Below are positions 35,565 through 43,583 of a DNA stretch of 64,000 nt, in pieces. Made by a program: the position numbers and the translations under genes. The notes beneath the pieces were generated by a model, which saw only the letters and a list, made by a program, of their open reading frames with translations, had not been told where the DNA came from and made no database searches. The DNA is from Kitasatospora indigofera (lineage in GTDB: Bacteria; Actinomycetota; Actinomycetes; Streptomycetales; Streptomycetaceae): assembly GCF_014655955.1 (NCBI RefSeq), contig NZ_BNBO01000014.1:62001-126000 (forward strand). The letters run 5' to 3'. Position 1 is the first letter of the stretch, and each line of letters opens with the position of its first letter.

Positions 35565-35822
35565 ATGGCAACGATGGAGATCGACGACCTGCGGCGGATT
35601 CTGGTCGCCTGCGCGGGCGAGGACGACGGCATCGACCTCACCGGGGAGATCGAGGACAGCACCTTCCAGGAGCTGGGCTACGACTCGCTGGCGCTGATGG
35701 AGAGCGCCGCCCGGATCACCCAGGAGTACGGCGTGGTGCTCCCGGACGAGGCGGTCAGCGACGCGGCCACCCCGCGCACGGTGCTCGCCGCGGTCAACAG
35801 CATGGTGACCGCCGCCGCCTGA
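35565..35822 (+). CDS. Acyl carrier protein
   Basis: This 85-residue acyl carrier protein tethers the growing polyketide by a phosphopantetheine arm on S41 in the GYDSLALME motif (compare S42 in actinorhodin ACP). It is acidic with the usual four-helix pattern. No phosphopantetheinyl transferase is in the window, so a genomic one must act. GAGGGG lies upstream of the ATG. It completes the minimal PKS with the two genes before it. Confidence 0.96.
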   Translation: MATMEIDDLRRILVACAGEDDGIDLTGEIEDSTFQELGYDSLALMESAARITQEYGVVLPDEAVSDAATPRTVLAAVNSMVTAAA

Positions 35823-35900
35823 CCGTACGTCGCGCCGGCCGGGCCCAGGCCCCGGCCCAGGACCGCCGTTGGACACCCGCACCGAGGAGAGCGCACCGTC

Positions 35901-36851
35901 ATGACCGAACCCCGGCAGCACCCGATCGAACACCGCACCGAACACACCCTGGTCGTGGCCGCGCCGGCGAAGGCGCTCTACGGCCTGGTCGCGGACGTCA
36001 CCCTGTGGCCGGCCGTCTTCGGCCCGAGCGTCCACGTCCAGCACCTGGAGCGCGGGGAGGACACCGAGCGCTTCGAGATCTGGGCCCTGGTGAACGGCGA
36101 GGTGTCGCACTGGACCTCCCGCCGCACCCTCGACCCGGAGCGCCTGCACGTCACCTTCCGCCAGGAGCGCAGCCGGGGCCGGATCGGCTCGATGGGCGGT
36201 GAGTGGATCTTCAACGAACTCCCCGGCGGCCGGACCGAGATCGTGCTGGTGCACCTGTTCACCCCGGCCGACGACGACCCGGGGACGGTCGACTGGATCA
36301 ACGCGGCGCTGGACCGCAACAGCCCGCTGGAGCTCGCCGCGCTCGGCCGGATCGCCGAGCTGGGGCACCCGGTGGAGGACGTGGTCTTCTCGTTCACCGA
36401 CACCCTGCCGCTGCAGGGCTCGGCCAAGGGCGCCTACGAGTTCGTGAACCGCGCCGACCTCTGGGCCGAGCGGCTGCCGCACGTCGGGCGGGTCAGCCTG
36501 ACCGAGACCGTGCCGGGCATCCAGGAACTGGAGATGGACACCGTCACCGCCGACGGCTCGGCGCACACCACCCGCTCGGTCCGGGTCTGCCGCGCGCCCG
36601 AGTGGATCGCCTACAAGCAGCAGCTCACGCCCCGGCTCCTGCTCGGCCACAGCGGCCTGTGGACCTTCACCGACGGGCCGGACGGGCCGGTGGCCCACGC
36701 CCGGCACACGGTGGCGATCGACCCGTCGGCCGTCACCGGGGTGCTCGGCGCCGACGCCACCCTGGCCGACGCGCGGGCCTACGTCCGGGACGCGCTGGGC
36801 CGCAACAGCCTCACCACGATGGAGCACGCCGCGCGCGCCGAGGCGCTCTGA
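35901..36851 (+). CDS. Didomain aromatase/cyclase (ActVII type)
   Basis: The 316-residue protein has two helix-grip (START/Bet v1-like) domains, at about residues 10-150 and 165-305; the second begins near ALGRIAELGHPVEDVVFSF. Didomain aromatases such as ActVII and GrisARO/CYC act on C9-reduced chains and aromatise the first ring (C7-C12), which agrees with the ActIII-type ketoreductase at 42614. GAGGAG precedes the ATG. It is the last gene of the PKS operon, before a 14-bp terminator hairpin. Confidence 0.92.
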   Translation: MTEPRQHPIEHRTEHTLVVAAPAKALYGLVADVTLWPAVFGPSVHVQHLERGEDTERFEIWALVNGEVSHWTSRRTLDPERLHVTFRQERSRGRIGSMGGEWIFNELPGGRTEIVLVHLFTPADDDPGTVDWINAALDRNSPLELAALGRIAELGHPVEDVVFSFTDTLPLQGSAKGAYEFVNRADLWAERLPHVGRVSLTETVPGIQELEMDTVTADGSAHTTRSVRVCRAPEWIAYKQQLTPRLLLGHSGLWTFTDGPDGPVAHARHTVAIDPSAVTGVLGADATLADARAYVRDALGRNSLTTMEHAARAEAL

Positions 36852-36866
36852 GCGCGGCGCACAGCC

Positions 36867-36902
36867 GAGGGGCCCGACGGAAGCGCTGCCGTCGGGCCCC
36901 TC
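36867..36902 (+). terminator. Terminator of the PKS operon
   Basis: A perfect 14-bp stem (36867-36880 / 36889-36902, 8-base loop) 15 bases after the aromatase stop. Confidence 0.8.
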
Positions 36903-36985
36903 TCGCACGTCCGGCCCGCACGTCCGGCCCGCGCGGGCCCCGGCCGGCCGGCGGCCGGCCGGCGGCCGGCCGGGGCCCGGGTCGG

Positions 36986-38107
36986 TCAGCGCAGGGCGAA
37001 GACCTCGTCCGCGTAGGCCTTGGCCGCCGGGTCGAACTGCAGCACGATGTGGCTGGCCGCCGAGTTCGCGTCCCGCCAGTGCCGCTGCAGGGCCGAGGAG
37101 TCCTGCTGGGCCCGGGTGCCGCCGGCCCGGAACAGGCGGTTCACGGCGGCCAGCGCCAGGTCGGCCGCCAGGGCGCAGTCACGGGTGCTCCGGGCCACGT
37201 CCAGGGCGGTGACGCGCTCCTGGTCGGCCGCCCGGGCGGCGCGGTCCAGCAGCAGGCCGGCCGCCTCGATCTCGCCGGCGGCGCGGGCCAGCACGACGGC
37301 GGAGGCGGCCGGGATCCCGCCCGGCGCGCCGGCCGCCCGCAGGGCCGTCTCGTCGGTCCAGGCGTCCAGTGCGCCGCGGGCCGCGCCGAGCACCGGGGTG
37401 GCGAAGCAGAGCCCGTTCACGGCCTTGAGCGGCACCCGGTGGCAGGCGGCCTCCGCGCCCTCGGCCGCGCCGCCGGTGACGGTGTCCCGGCTGAACGAGC
37501 GGGCCGCGGGCACCGGCACGTCCTCGATCACCAGGGTGTTGCTGCCGGTGCCGCGCATGCCGACGCTCTCCCAGGTCTCGACGATCCGGTACGAGGCCCG
37601 CGGGACGGCGAAGAACCGGGCCTGGCGCGCCTCGTCGGTGGTGACGGCGCAGACCAGGGCCCAGTCCGAGTACTCGATCACGCTGACGTACGGCCAGCGG
37701 CCCGATATCCGCCAGCCGTCGGCGTCCGGCTCGGCCTTGCCGAGCGGCATCAGCGCACCCACGATCAGCGGGTCCGGTCCGTCCTGCCAGAGCTCCTCCT
37801 GACCCGCCGCGGGCAGGTAGGCGGCCATCCGGCCGAGGCTGGCGGTCAGGGAGGCGGCCCAGGCCGCCGAGGTGCAGCCCTGGCCGACCGTGGCGACCGC
37901 CTCGGTCACGGCCGTGAAGGTGCCCGCCGTGCCGCCCCACCGGGCCGGCACGAAGTGGCGGGCGAATCCCGCGTCCAGCACCGCGCGCACCACCCGGGCG
38001 TCGAGCCGGCGGTCGCGCTCCGCCTCGGCGGCGAGTCCCGCCGCGGCCTTCGCCACGTCGGCGGCCGCCTCGACGAGGTCCGGGCCGCTCGTCACGCTGT
38101 TCGCCAT
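36986..38107 (-). CDS. ActVA-ORF5-like flavin-dependent hydroxylase (acyl-CoA dehydrogenase fold)
   Basis: This 373-residue oxygenase component resembles the FMNH2-dependent ActVA-ORF5 that hydroxylates the naphthopyran of actinorhodin. Family signs are GFARHFVPARWGG, WAASLTASLGRMAAYLP, LIVGALMPLGKAEP and VGMRGTGSNTLV. It needs reduced flavin, which the ActVB-like reductase at 47149-47661 can supply. The ATG at 38105-38107 has GGAG 9 bases upstream; a TTG at 38114-38116 abuts the ribosome site and is unlikely. It is divergent from the NmrA gene. Confidence 0.88.
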   Translation of the reverse strand: MANSVTSGPDLVEAAADVAKAAAGLAAEAERDRRLDARVVRAVLDAGFARHFVPARWGGTAGTFTAVTEAVATVGQGCTSAAWAASLTASLGRMAAYLPAAGQEELWQDGPDPLIVGALMPLGKAEPDADGWRISGRWPYVSVIEYSDWALVCAVTTDEARQARFFAVPRASYRIVETWESVGMRGTGSNTLVIEDVPVPAARSFSRDTVTGGAAEGAEAACHRVPLKAVNGLCFATPVLGAARGALDAWTDETALRAAGAPGGIPAASAVVLARAAGEIEAAGLLLDRAARAADQERVTALDVARSTRDCALAADLALAAVNRLFRAGGTRAQQDSSALQRHWRDANSAASHIVLQFDPAAKAYADEVFALR

Positions 38108-38225
38108 CCTGTCCAACTCCTTGAATCCGGGGTGCCCCTACGCTGACGAACCAGGCTCCCCGGCGCCGCTCGACCGGCGCTGGAGGCCCGCCGGACCCGC
38201 CGCGCGGGCGGCCGCCCGGCGGGAT

Positions 38226-38243
38226 TCGAGTGAGGCTAGAGCC
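38226..38243. promoter_or_regulatory. Candidate SARP box between the hydroxylase and NmrA genes
   Basis: TCGAGTG (38226-38232) and TAGAGCC (38237-38243) start 11 bases apart. One half departs from TCGAG, so this is a weaker match than the box at 31597. Confidence 0.4.
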
Positions 38244-38298
38244 TCCCCTGCGACCGTGGGCCGCAACGACCAGCAGGCGTGAGATTGGGGAGCAGACC

Positions 38299-39231
38299 GT
38301 GTCAGTACCGACCACGGAAACCGACGAGGGCCGGTGGGTCCTCGTCCTGGGCGCGACCGGCAACCAGGGCGGTACCACCGCACGCCACCTGCTGGCCCGG
38401 GGGACGGCCGTGCACGCCTTCGTCCGGGACCCGCAGGCCCCGCGCGCCCGGGAGCTGAGCGCGGCCGGCGCCACCCTGGTCCGGGGCGACCTGGAGGACG
38501 CGGACTCGGTGCGCGCGGCGATGCGCGGCGCGCACGGCGTCTTCAGCGTGCAGACCCCGCTCGGCCCGGGCGGCGTGCCGGCCGAGGAGCGGCACGGCCT
38601 GCTGCTCGCCGACATCGCGGCCGAGACGGGTGTGGCGCACTACGTGCACAGCTCGGTGGGCGGCGCGGAGGAGCCGGCCGGGGTGTTCTGGCGGGAGGCC
38701 AAGCTCCGGATCGAGGAGCGGGTGCGCGAGCGCGGACTGCCCGCGACCTTCCTGCGCCCGACCTACTTCATGGACAACCTCAACCAGTACCCGCCGCTGC
38801 TGGAGGACGGCGAGCTGGTCTACCGCCGCGGCCTGGAGCCCGGCAAGTCGCTCCAGATGATCGCCAGCGAGGACATCGGCTTCTTCGCCGCCGAGGTGTT
38901 CGCCGACCCGGAGCGCTTCATCGGCGCCAAGCTGGAGATCGCCGGCGACGAGCTGACGGGCGACCAGATCGCGGCCGCCTTCGAGAAGCACACCGGCATC
39001 ACCACCCGCTACGACGCCGTCCCGATGGCGGAGCTGCGGGCCACCAGCGAGTGGCAGGCCACCGCCTACGACTGGCTGAACCGGATCGGCTACCACGCCG
39101 ACATCGCCGACCTGCGCCGCCGTCACCCGGGCCTGCTCACCCTGGAGGGCTGGCTGGCCAGGACGGGCTGGGCCCCCGCCGAGCACCACGTCGCACCGGC
39201 CGCCGCGGGCGTGCCGAAGGCCGCCGGCTAG
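38299..39231 (+). CDS. NmrA-family NAD(P)-binding protein
   Basis: This 310-residue member of the atypical short-chain dehydrogenase group has a clear Rossmann loop (LVLGATGNQGGTTARHLL, residues 13-30) but lacks the Tyr-x3-Lys catalytic pair of active SDRs. Such NmrA/HSCARG-type proteins either sense NADP(H) or reduce quinone-like substrates. In an aromatic polyketide cluster a reductive tailoring step or redox sensing are both possible. GGGGAG sits 6 bases before the GTG start. The gene ends in an 18-bp terminator hairpin. Confidence 0.85.
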   Translation: MSVPTTETDEGRWVLVLGATGNQGGTTARHLLARGTAVHAFVRDPQAPRARELSAAGATLVRGDLEDADSVRAAMRGAHGVFSVQTPLGPGGVPAEERHGLLLADIAAETGVAHYVHSSVGGAEEPAGVFWREAKLRIEERVRERGLPATFLRPTYFMDNLNQYPPLLEDGELVYRRGLEPGKSLQMIASEDIGFFAAEVFADPERFIGAKLEIAGDELTGDQIAAAFEKHTGITTRYDAVPMAELRATSEWQATAYDWLNRIGYHADIADLRRRHPGLLTLEGWLARTGWAPAEHHVAPAAAGVPKAAG

Positions 39232-39252
39232 CCCGCCGGGCGGGCTCGGACC

Positions 39253-39293
39253 CGGGCCCCCGCTGTGGCGTGTGCCGCCACAGCGGGGGCCCG
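39253..39293 (+). terminator. Terminator after the NmrA gene
   Basis: A perfect 18-bp stem (39253-39270 / 39276-39293, loop TGTGC), 21 bases after the stop. Confidence 0.8.
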
Positions 39294-39364
39294 CGCTCGT
39301 TAGTCTGCTGGGGGCGGCTCCACGCCCTGCGTCGTTGCGGCACAAGCATCTTGAGGAGCAGGAC

Positions 39365-39778
39365 ATGGTATTCACCGAGGTCGAGCTCGCCTATCTGGCG
39401 GGCCAGCGGCTGGGCCGGCTGGCCACCGTCGCGCCCGACGGGGCACCGCAGAACAGCCCGGTGGCGTTCCGCTGGAACCCGGAGACCGGCACCATCGACA
39501 TCGGCGGCCGCGCACTCGGCGACAGCCGCAAGTTCCACAACGTCGAGGCGAACCCCAAGGTGTCGTTCATCGTCGACGACATCGCCTCGTTCCAGCCGTG
39601 GCGGGTCCGCGCGGTGGAGATCCGGGGCCGTGCCGAGGCGCTGCGCGGGGCCGAGTCCACCGGGTACTTCAGCGGCGAGATGATCCGCATCCACCCCCGC
39701 CGGGTGCTCTCCTGGGGCCTGGACCCGGAGCTGTCCGGCATCCAGGCCCGGACGGTCGGGCAGAGCGGCCGGGTCTGA
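39365..39778 (+). CDS. PPOX-class (split-barrel) F420-dependent oxidoreductase
   Basis: This 137-residue protein has the split-barrel flavin/deazaflavin fold: AYLAGQRLGRLATVAPDGAPQ at the start, VAFRWNPETGTIDIGG, and a C-terminal IRIHPRRVLSWGLD that marks the actinobacterial PPOX class F420-dependent group. Relatives reduce or oxidise quinones and aromatic compounds with F420H2, so it could act on the cluster's quinone. GAGGAG lies upstream of the ATG. It is convergent with the KR-to-DUF6081 operon. Confidence 0.85.
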   Translation: MVFTEVELAYLAGQRLGRLATVAPDGAPQNSPVAFRWNPETGTIDIGGRALGDSRKFHNVEANPKVSFIVDDIASFQPWRVRAVEIRGRAEALRGAESTGYFSGEMIRIHPRRVLSWGLDPELSGIQARTVGQSGRV

Positions 39779-39848
39779 GCGGCCGGGTCCGGGCGGGCCG
39801 GTCCGGGGCGTCCGGTCCCGGGCGGCCGGGGCCGAAGTGCCGGCCCGG

Positions 39849-39898
39849 GACGGCGGCGGGGGAGGAGCCGGGCGCCCGGTTCCTCCCCCGCCGCCGTC
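39849..39898. terminator. Bidirectional terminator hairpin
   Basis: A perfect 18-bp stem (39849-39866 / 39881-39898) with a small internal hairpin in its loop, between the convergent PPOX gene and the DUF6081-like gene. Confidence 0.8.
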
Positions 39899-39917
39899 AC
39901 CGGCCCGTTCCTGCGGC

Positions 39918-40760
39918 TCAGTCGGCGGCCGAGACCCGCACGGCCGCCCGCCGGACCCGCAGCCGGACGCCCTGGCCCCACACCGGATCGGCGAACATGC
40001 CGAAGCCGAAGGAGAACTGACGCGGTTCCACGTCCTCGTCGGGCCCCTCGGTGGAGCGGGCGAGGTAGGTGTCGTCGGCCAGCCGGCGGCCGATCCGGTC
40101 GACGGTGAAGGCCTCGGTGCCGTCCACCGACCAGGTGGTGCGGCCCGCGCCGGCGTCCACCGAGATGGCGAAGCGGTGCTGCTGCCCGGGCGTCCGCTCG
40201 GCCACCGGTACGGCGTACGAGAAGACGCCGTGCGCGGCGCCCGGCCGGGGCAGCCGCTCGTACAGGGCCCAGACGACCTTGTTGGTGAGCGCGAAGTCGA
40301 AGACGATGCCGCTCTCCAGGTCCACGCAGACCATCGCGCCCATCCCGCAGCGCAGGGTGGCGTCCGGGTCCTGGACCTCGTCCCCGTACAGGTGCAGGGC
40401 GGTGTTGAACAGCTCGGCGGAGAGCTGCAGTTCGGCGGTCAGCCGGCCCTTCTCGGGGACGTCGAAACCGAGCGTGCCGCCGAGCGAGGTGCGGTTGGCG
40501 AAGGAGACCCAGCGCAGGTGGCCGGGGCCGCCGTCCAGGGCGAAGGCCGGCAGGCCGGTGGTGGGCTCGGTGGAGGTGGGGGTCACCACCAGGCCGGCCG
40601 GCGAGGAGGAGACGACGCCGTCCCCCTCGGGGCGGCCCGCGCCGGGTCGCAGTTGCCAGCGGGCCTGCGGCCCCTCGTGGTCGAGGCCGGCGGTGAAGTC
40701 GTCCTCGAAGATGAGCCGTTCGGTCCCGGCGGCTCCCGCGGGTGTGTCCTGGGCCGTCAT
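39918..40760 (-). CDS. DUF6081-like beta-sandwich protein of unknown function
   Basis: The 280-residue protein has no signal peptide and looks like a concanavalin-type beta-sandwich: IFEDDFTAGLDHEGPQARWQ at the start, alternating strands, and a FGFGMFADPVWGQGVRLRV end. I place it with the uncharacterised DUF6081 group from memory only. It is the last gene of the minus-strand operon KR, SDR, LLM, this gene, so it should work with the polyketide reductases. Binding or cyclising an aromatic intermediate is one guess without direct evidence. GAAAGG precedes the ATG. Confidence 0.7.
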   Translation of the reverse strand: MTAQDTPAGAAGTERLIFEDDFTAGLDHEGPQARWQLRPGAGRPEGDGVVSSSPAGLVVTPTSTEPTTGLPAFALDGGPGHLRWVSFANRTSLGGTLGFDVPEKGRLTAELQLSAELFNTALHLYGDEVQDPDATLRCGMGAMVCVDLESGIVFDFALTNKVVWALYERLPRPGAAHGVFSYAVPVAERTPGQQHRFAISVDAGAGRTTWSVDGTEAFTVDRIGRRLADDTYLARSTEGPDEDVEPRQFSFGFGMFADPVWGQGVRLRVRRAAVRVSAAD

Positions 40761-40817
40761 GAGTGTGCTGCCTTTCGGTAGGTGGCGTGGGTGGGGGTGG
40801 GCGGGGCCGGCCCGCGG

Positions 40818-41852
40818 TCAGCTCGCGACGCCCGCGAGGTCCAGGGCCTCGGCGGCCCGGCGCAGGATGGCCAGCCGGCCCTCGTGGTCGGTGGCCGCGG
40901 CGGAGACCATCACGCCCAGGGTGGTGACGCCGGCCTCGGCGAAGGCCCGCATCCGGTCGGCGATCCGGGGGACGGGGCCGGCCAGCGAGGTCCGGTCGAT
41001 GAAGTCGGCCGGGATCGCGGCGCCCGCGCCGGCCCGGTCGCCAGCGGCCAGCCGCTCGTGGAACAGGGCGATCTCCTTCTCGTGGCCCATCTCGCGGGCC
41101 ATCGCGCAGTAGAAGTTCTGCGCCGGGTCGCCGATCCCGAGCATGTAGACGTAGTGCGGGCGCAGCTGGTCGAGGGCGCCGCCCAGGTCGTCGGCCACCG
41201 CGGTGGGCAGGCTCGGCAGGACGTCGAAGCCGGCCATGCCGAGCCCGGCCAGCTCCCGTCCGGCCCGGATCTCGCCGACCGACTTGGCGACCGCCTCCGG
41301 GGAGGTGAACACCCCGATCCAGCCGTCCGCGATCTCCCCGGCCAGCCGCAGGCTGCGCGGGCCGACGGCGGCCAGGTAGACCGGGATCCGGGGGCGCGGC
41401 AGCTCGGTGAACAGGTGCAGCGGGGCCCCCTCGCCGCCCGGGCCCGGCAGGGTGAAGTGCTCGCCCCGGTGGTCGACCGGCCCGCCGGCCACCGCCTTGC
41501 GGACGATCTCCACGTACTCCCGGGTGCGGCTCAGCGGGCGGGCGAAGTCCACCCCGTACCAGCCCTGCGAGACGCCGGGGTTGGAGACGCCGAGGCCGAG
41601 CCGGAACCGGCCGCCGCTCAGCGAGTCCAGGGTCGCCGCGGTGAGGGCGGCCAGGCCCGGCGGGCGGGCCGGGATCTGCATCACGCCGGAGGCGAGGCCG
41701 ATCCGCTCGGTCTGCCCGGCGACCAGGCCGAGCACGCTGGCGGCGTCCGAGCGGTAGCCCTCCGGGGCGAGCACCACGTCGTAGTCGAGGCCTTCGGCGG
41801 CCCGGGCCAGCGCGCCGGCGCCCTGGTAGACGAGATTTGCGCCAAGTCGCAC
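40818..41852 (-). CDS. LLM-class (luciferase-like) oxidoreductase, probably F420-dependent
   Basis: This 344-residue TIM-barrel enzyme belongs to the luciferase-like flavin/F420 group. Evidence is GYDVVLAPEGYRSD-type spacing near the start, TERIGLASGVMQIPARPP, the SGGRFRLGLGVSNPGVSQGWYG block and IPVYLAAVGPRSLRLAGEIADGWI. F420 use is the norm for this sub-type in actinomycetes. The GTG start has GGAG 5 bases upstream. It lies 24 bases after the SDR stop in the same operon. A reductive or oxidative tailoring step is inferred. Confidence 0.87.
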   Translation of the reverse strand: MRLGANLVYQGAGALARAAEGLDYDVVLAPEGYRSDAASVLGLVAGQTERIGLASGVMQIPARPPGLAALTAATLDSLSGGRFRLGLGVSNPGVSQGWYGVDFARPLSRTREYVEIVRKAVAGGPVDHRGEHFTLPGPGGEGAPLHLFTELPRPRIPVYLAAVGPRSLRLAGEIADGWIGVFTSPEAVAKSVGEIRAGRELAGLGMAGFDVLPSLPTAVADDLGGALDQLRPHYVYMLGIGDPAQNFYCAMAREMGHEKEIALFHERLAAGDRAGAGAAIPADFIDRTSLAGPVPRIADRMRAFAEAGVTTLGVMVSAAATDHEGRLAILRRAAEALDLAGVAS

Positions 41853-41876
41853 GGTTTCTCCAGAGGTGACGAATGG

Positions 41877-42614
41877 TCAGATGAGGTGGGCGCCGCCGTC
41901 GACCAGCAGGACCTGGCCGGTCGAGTAGGTGGCGCCCACCATGGCGAGCACCGCCTGGGCGACGTCCTCGGGCCGCCCCACCCGGCGCAGCGGGGTGCTC
42001 TCCCTGACCCGCTCGGCGATGGTGGCGAAGAAGTCGCTGCCGGCCGTCCAGGGCGTCTCGACCAGGCCGGGGGCCACCGCGTTCACCCGGATCTCCGGCC
42101 CGAGGGTGTTCGCCAGCAGCCGCGTCATGTGCTCGATCGCGGCCTTGGACACGGCGTACGGGACGGAGCTGCCGGCGGGCCGGCTGCCGGCCACCGAGGA
42201 GATGTTGACGACGGCCCCGGAGCCGGTCGCCCGCAGGTGCGGGACGGCCGCGACGGTGGTCTGCCAGGTGCCGAGGACGTTCAGGTCGAAGATCTCCCGC
42301 CACACCTCGGGGCCGGCCGCCTCTAGGTCGGCGTGCGGGACGGGCCTGGTCCGCCCGGCGTTGTTCACCAGGATGTCGAGCCGCCCGTAGTGCTCCACGG
42401 TGGTGGCGACGAGCCGCCGGGCCTGCTCCTCGTCGGAGACGTCGGCCTGGACGTACAGGGCGTCGGGGAGCGAGGCGGCGAGCTTCTCGCCGGCCTCCAC
42501 GGAGTGCGCCGAGTTCACCACCGTCCGGATCCCCTCGGCGGCGAACCGCTCCACGACGGCCCGGCCGATCCCGGAGGAGGAGCCGGTGACGACGGCGACG
42601 CGCGGGGTGCCCAT
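41877..42614 (-). CDS. Short-chain dehydrogenase, candidate second polyketide ketoreductase
   Basis: This 245-residue classical SDR has the TGSSSGIG cofactor loop, the NNAG motif and the S-Y-K triad in NISSVAGSRPAGSSVPYAVSK. Its ATG overlaps the stop of the ActIII-type ketoreductase (TGATG). The tandem of two SDRs recalls granaticin gra-ORF5/gra-ORF6, where the second enzyme reduces the C3 ketone of the bicyclic intermediate; actinorhodin uses the unrelated ActVI-ORF1 for that step, and none is seen here. The functional match is inference and the stereochemical outcome is open. Confidence 0.87.
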   Translation of the reverse strand: MGTPRVAVVTGSSSGIGRAVVERFAAEGIRTVVNSAHSVEAGEKLAASLPDALYVQADVSDEEQARRLVATTVEHYGRLDILVNNAGRTRPVPHADLEAAGPEVWREIFDLNVLGTWQTTVAAVPHLRATGSGAVVNISSVAGSRPAGSSVPYAVSKAAIEHMTRLLANTLGPEIRVNAVAPGLVETPWTAGSDFFATIAERVRESTPLRRVGRPEDVAQAVLAMVGATYSTGQVLLVDGGAHLI

Positions 42615-43399
42615 CAGTAGTTCCCCAGGCCGCCGCAGACGTTGAGCGCCTGCGCGGTGACCGCGGCGGCGTCGTCGCTCACCAGGTACTCGACCATCGC
42701 GGCGACCTCACGGACCTCCACGTAGCGGCCCAGCGGCACCCGGGTGGTGATCCGGTCGTGGGTCTCCTCCTCGGTCACGCCCCAGATCGCCGCGTAGTGC
42801 TCGCGTACCCGCTCGGCCATCGGCGTCTCCACGAAGCCCGGGCAGACCGCGTTCACGGTGATGCCGGTGCGGGCGAGCTCCAGGCCCAGGGCCTTGGTGA
42901 AGCCGACCACGCCGTGCTTGGAGGCGGAGTAGGGGGCGGCGTGCACCACGCCCTGCTTGCCGCCGGTGGAGGCGATGCTGATGATCCGGCCGCGCTCCTT
43001 GGCCAGCATGCCGCCGGCGTTGAGCACCTCCTTCGTCATCAGGAAGACGCTGTTCAGGTTGGTGTTGATGACGTCCAGCCAGAGTTCGTCGGGGATCTCG
43101 GCGGTGGCGCCGCCCCCGCTGCGGCCGGCGTTGTTCACCAGGATGTCGACCGGCCCGAAGCGCTCCACCGCGGCCGCCACGTAGCTCTTGATCTGCGCGT
43201 GGTCCGCCACGTCGCAGGCCGACCCGTCGACCTCGAGGCCCTGCTCGGTGAGCTGCTTCACCGTCGCGGCGAGCTCCTCCTCGCGGCGCGCGCAGATGTA
43301 CACGCGGGCGCCGAGCCCGGCGAGCCGGGTCGCGATCTCCAGGCCGATGCCGCTGGTCGCGCCGGTCACCAGTGCCACCGGCTTCGCTGCCACAGTCAT
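42614..43399 (-). CDS. ActIII-type C9 polyketide ketoreductase
   Basis: This 261-residue SDR reduces the C9 carbonyl of the nascent octaketide and directs first-ring closure. Residues match actinorhodin KR in number: N114, S144, Y157, K161, and the shared STGGKQGVVHAAPYSASKHG and QALNVCGGLGNY end. One notable change is the 94-96 motif, PGG in ActIII but S94-G95-G96 here (codon AGC at 43118-43120). That position influences stereocontrol in ActIII. GGAGGAAGC stands before the ATG. First gene of the operon running to 39918. Confidence 0.95.
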   Translation of the reverse strand: MTVAAKPVALVTGATSGIGLEIATRLAGLGARVYICARREEELAATVKQLTEQGLEVDGSACDVADHAQIKSYVAAAVERFGPVDILVNNAGRSGGGATAEIPDELWLDVINTNLNSVFLMTKEVLNAGGMLAKERGRIISIASTGGKQGVVHAAPYSASKHGVVGFTKALGLELARTGITVNAVCPGFVETPMAERVREHYAAIWGVTEEETHDRITTRVPLGRYVEVREVAAMVEYLVSDDAAAVTAQALNVCGGLGNY

Positions 43400-43519
43400 G
43401 CTTCCTCCAGTGCTGTCGTCCGCACGTCGTCGTCGGGCCCGCGGCGAGCATGGCCGCGGCGGCTAGAGCCGGGGTGGAAACCTGATGGAGCGCAGGCCGG
43501 AGGGTGCCAGGACCCGTTC

Positions 43520-43537
43520 TCAAGCCTCGTTCGAGCG
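43520..43537 (+). promoter_or_regulatory. Candidate SARP box upstream of the SnoaL-like gene
   Basis: TCAAGCC (43520-43526) and TCGAGCG (43531-43537) start 11 bases apart, 47 bases before the ATG. The first half has one mismatch to TCGAG. Confidence 0.5.
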
Positions 43538-43583
43538 GCCCCGGTCACCGTGAACGTGACCACCCGTCTTCCCTGGAGGCCCG

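Noticed and set aside
34149..36908. A 919-codon minus-strand frame opposite the PKS genes
   Set aside because: Antisense shadow of CLF, ACP and aromatase genes; these have exact catalytic motifs while the shadow has none.
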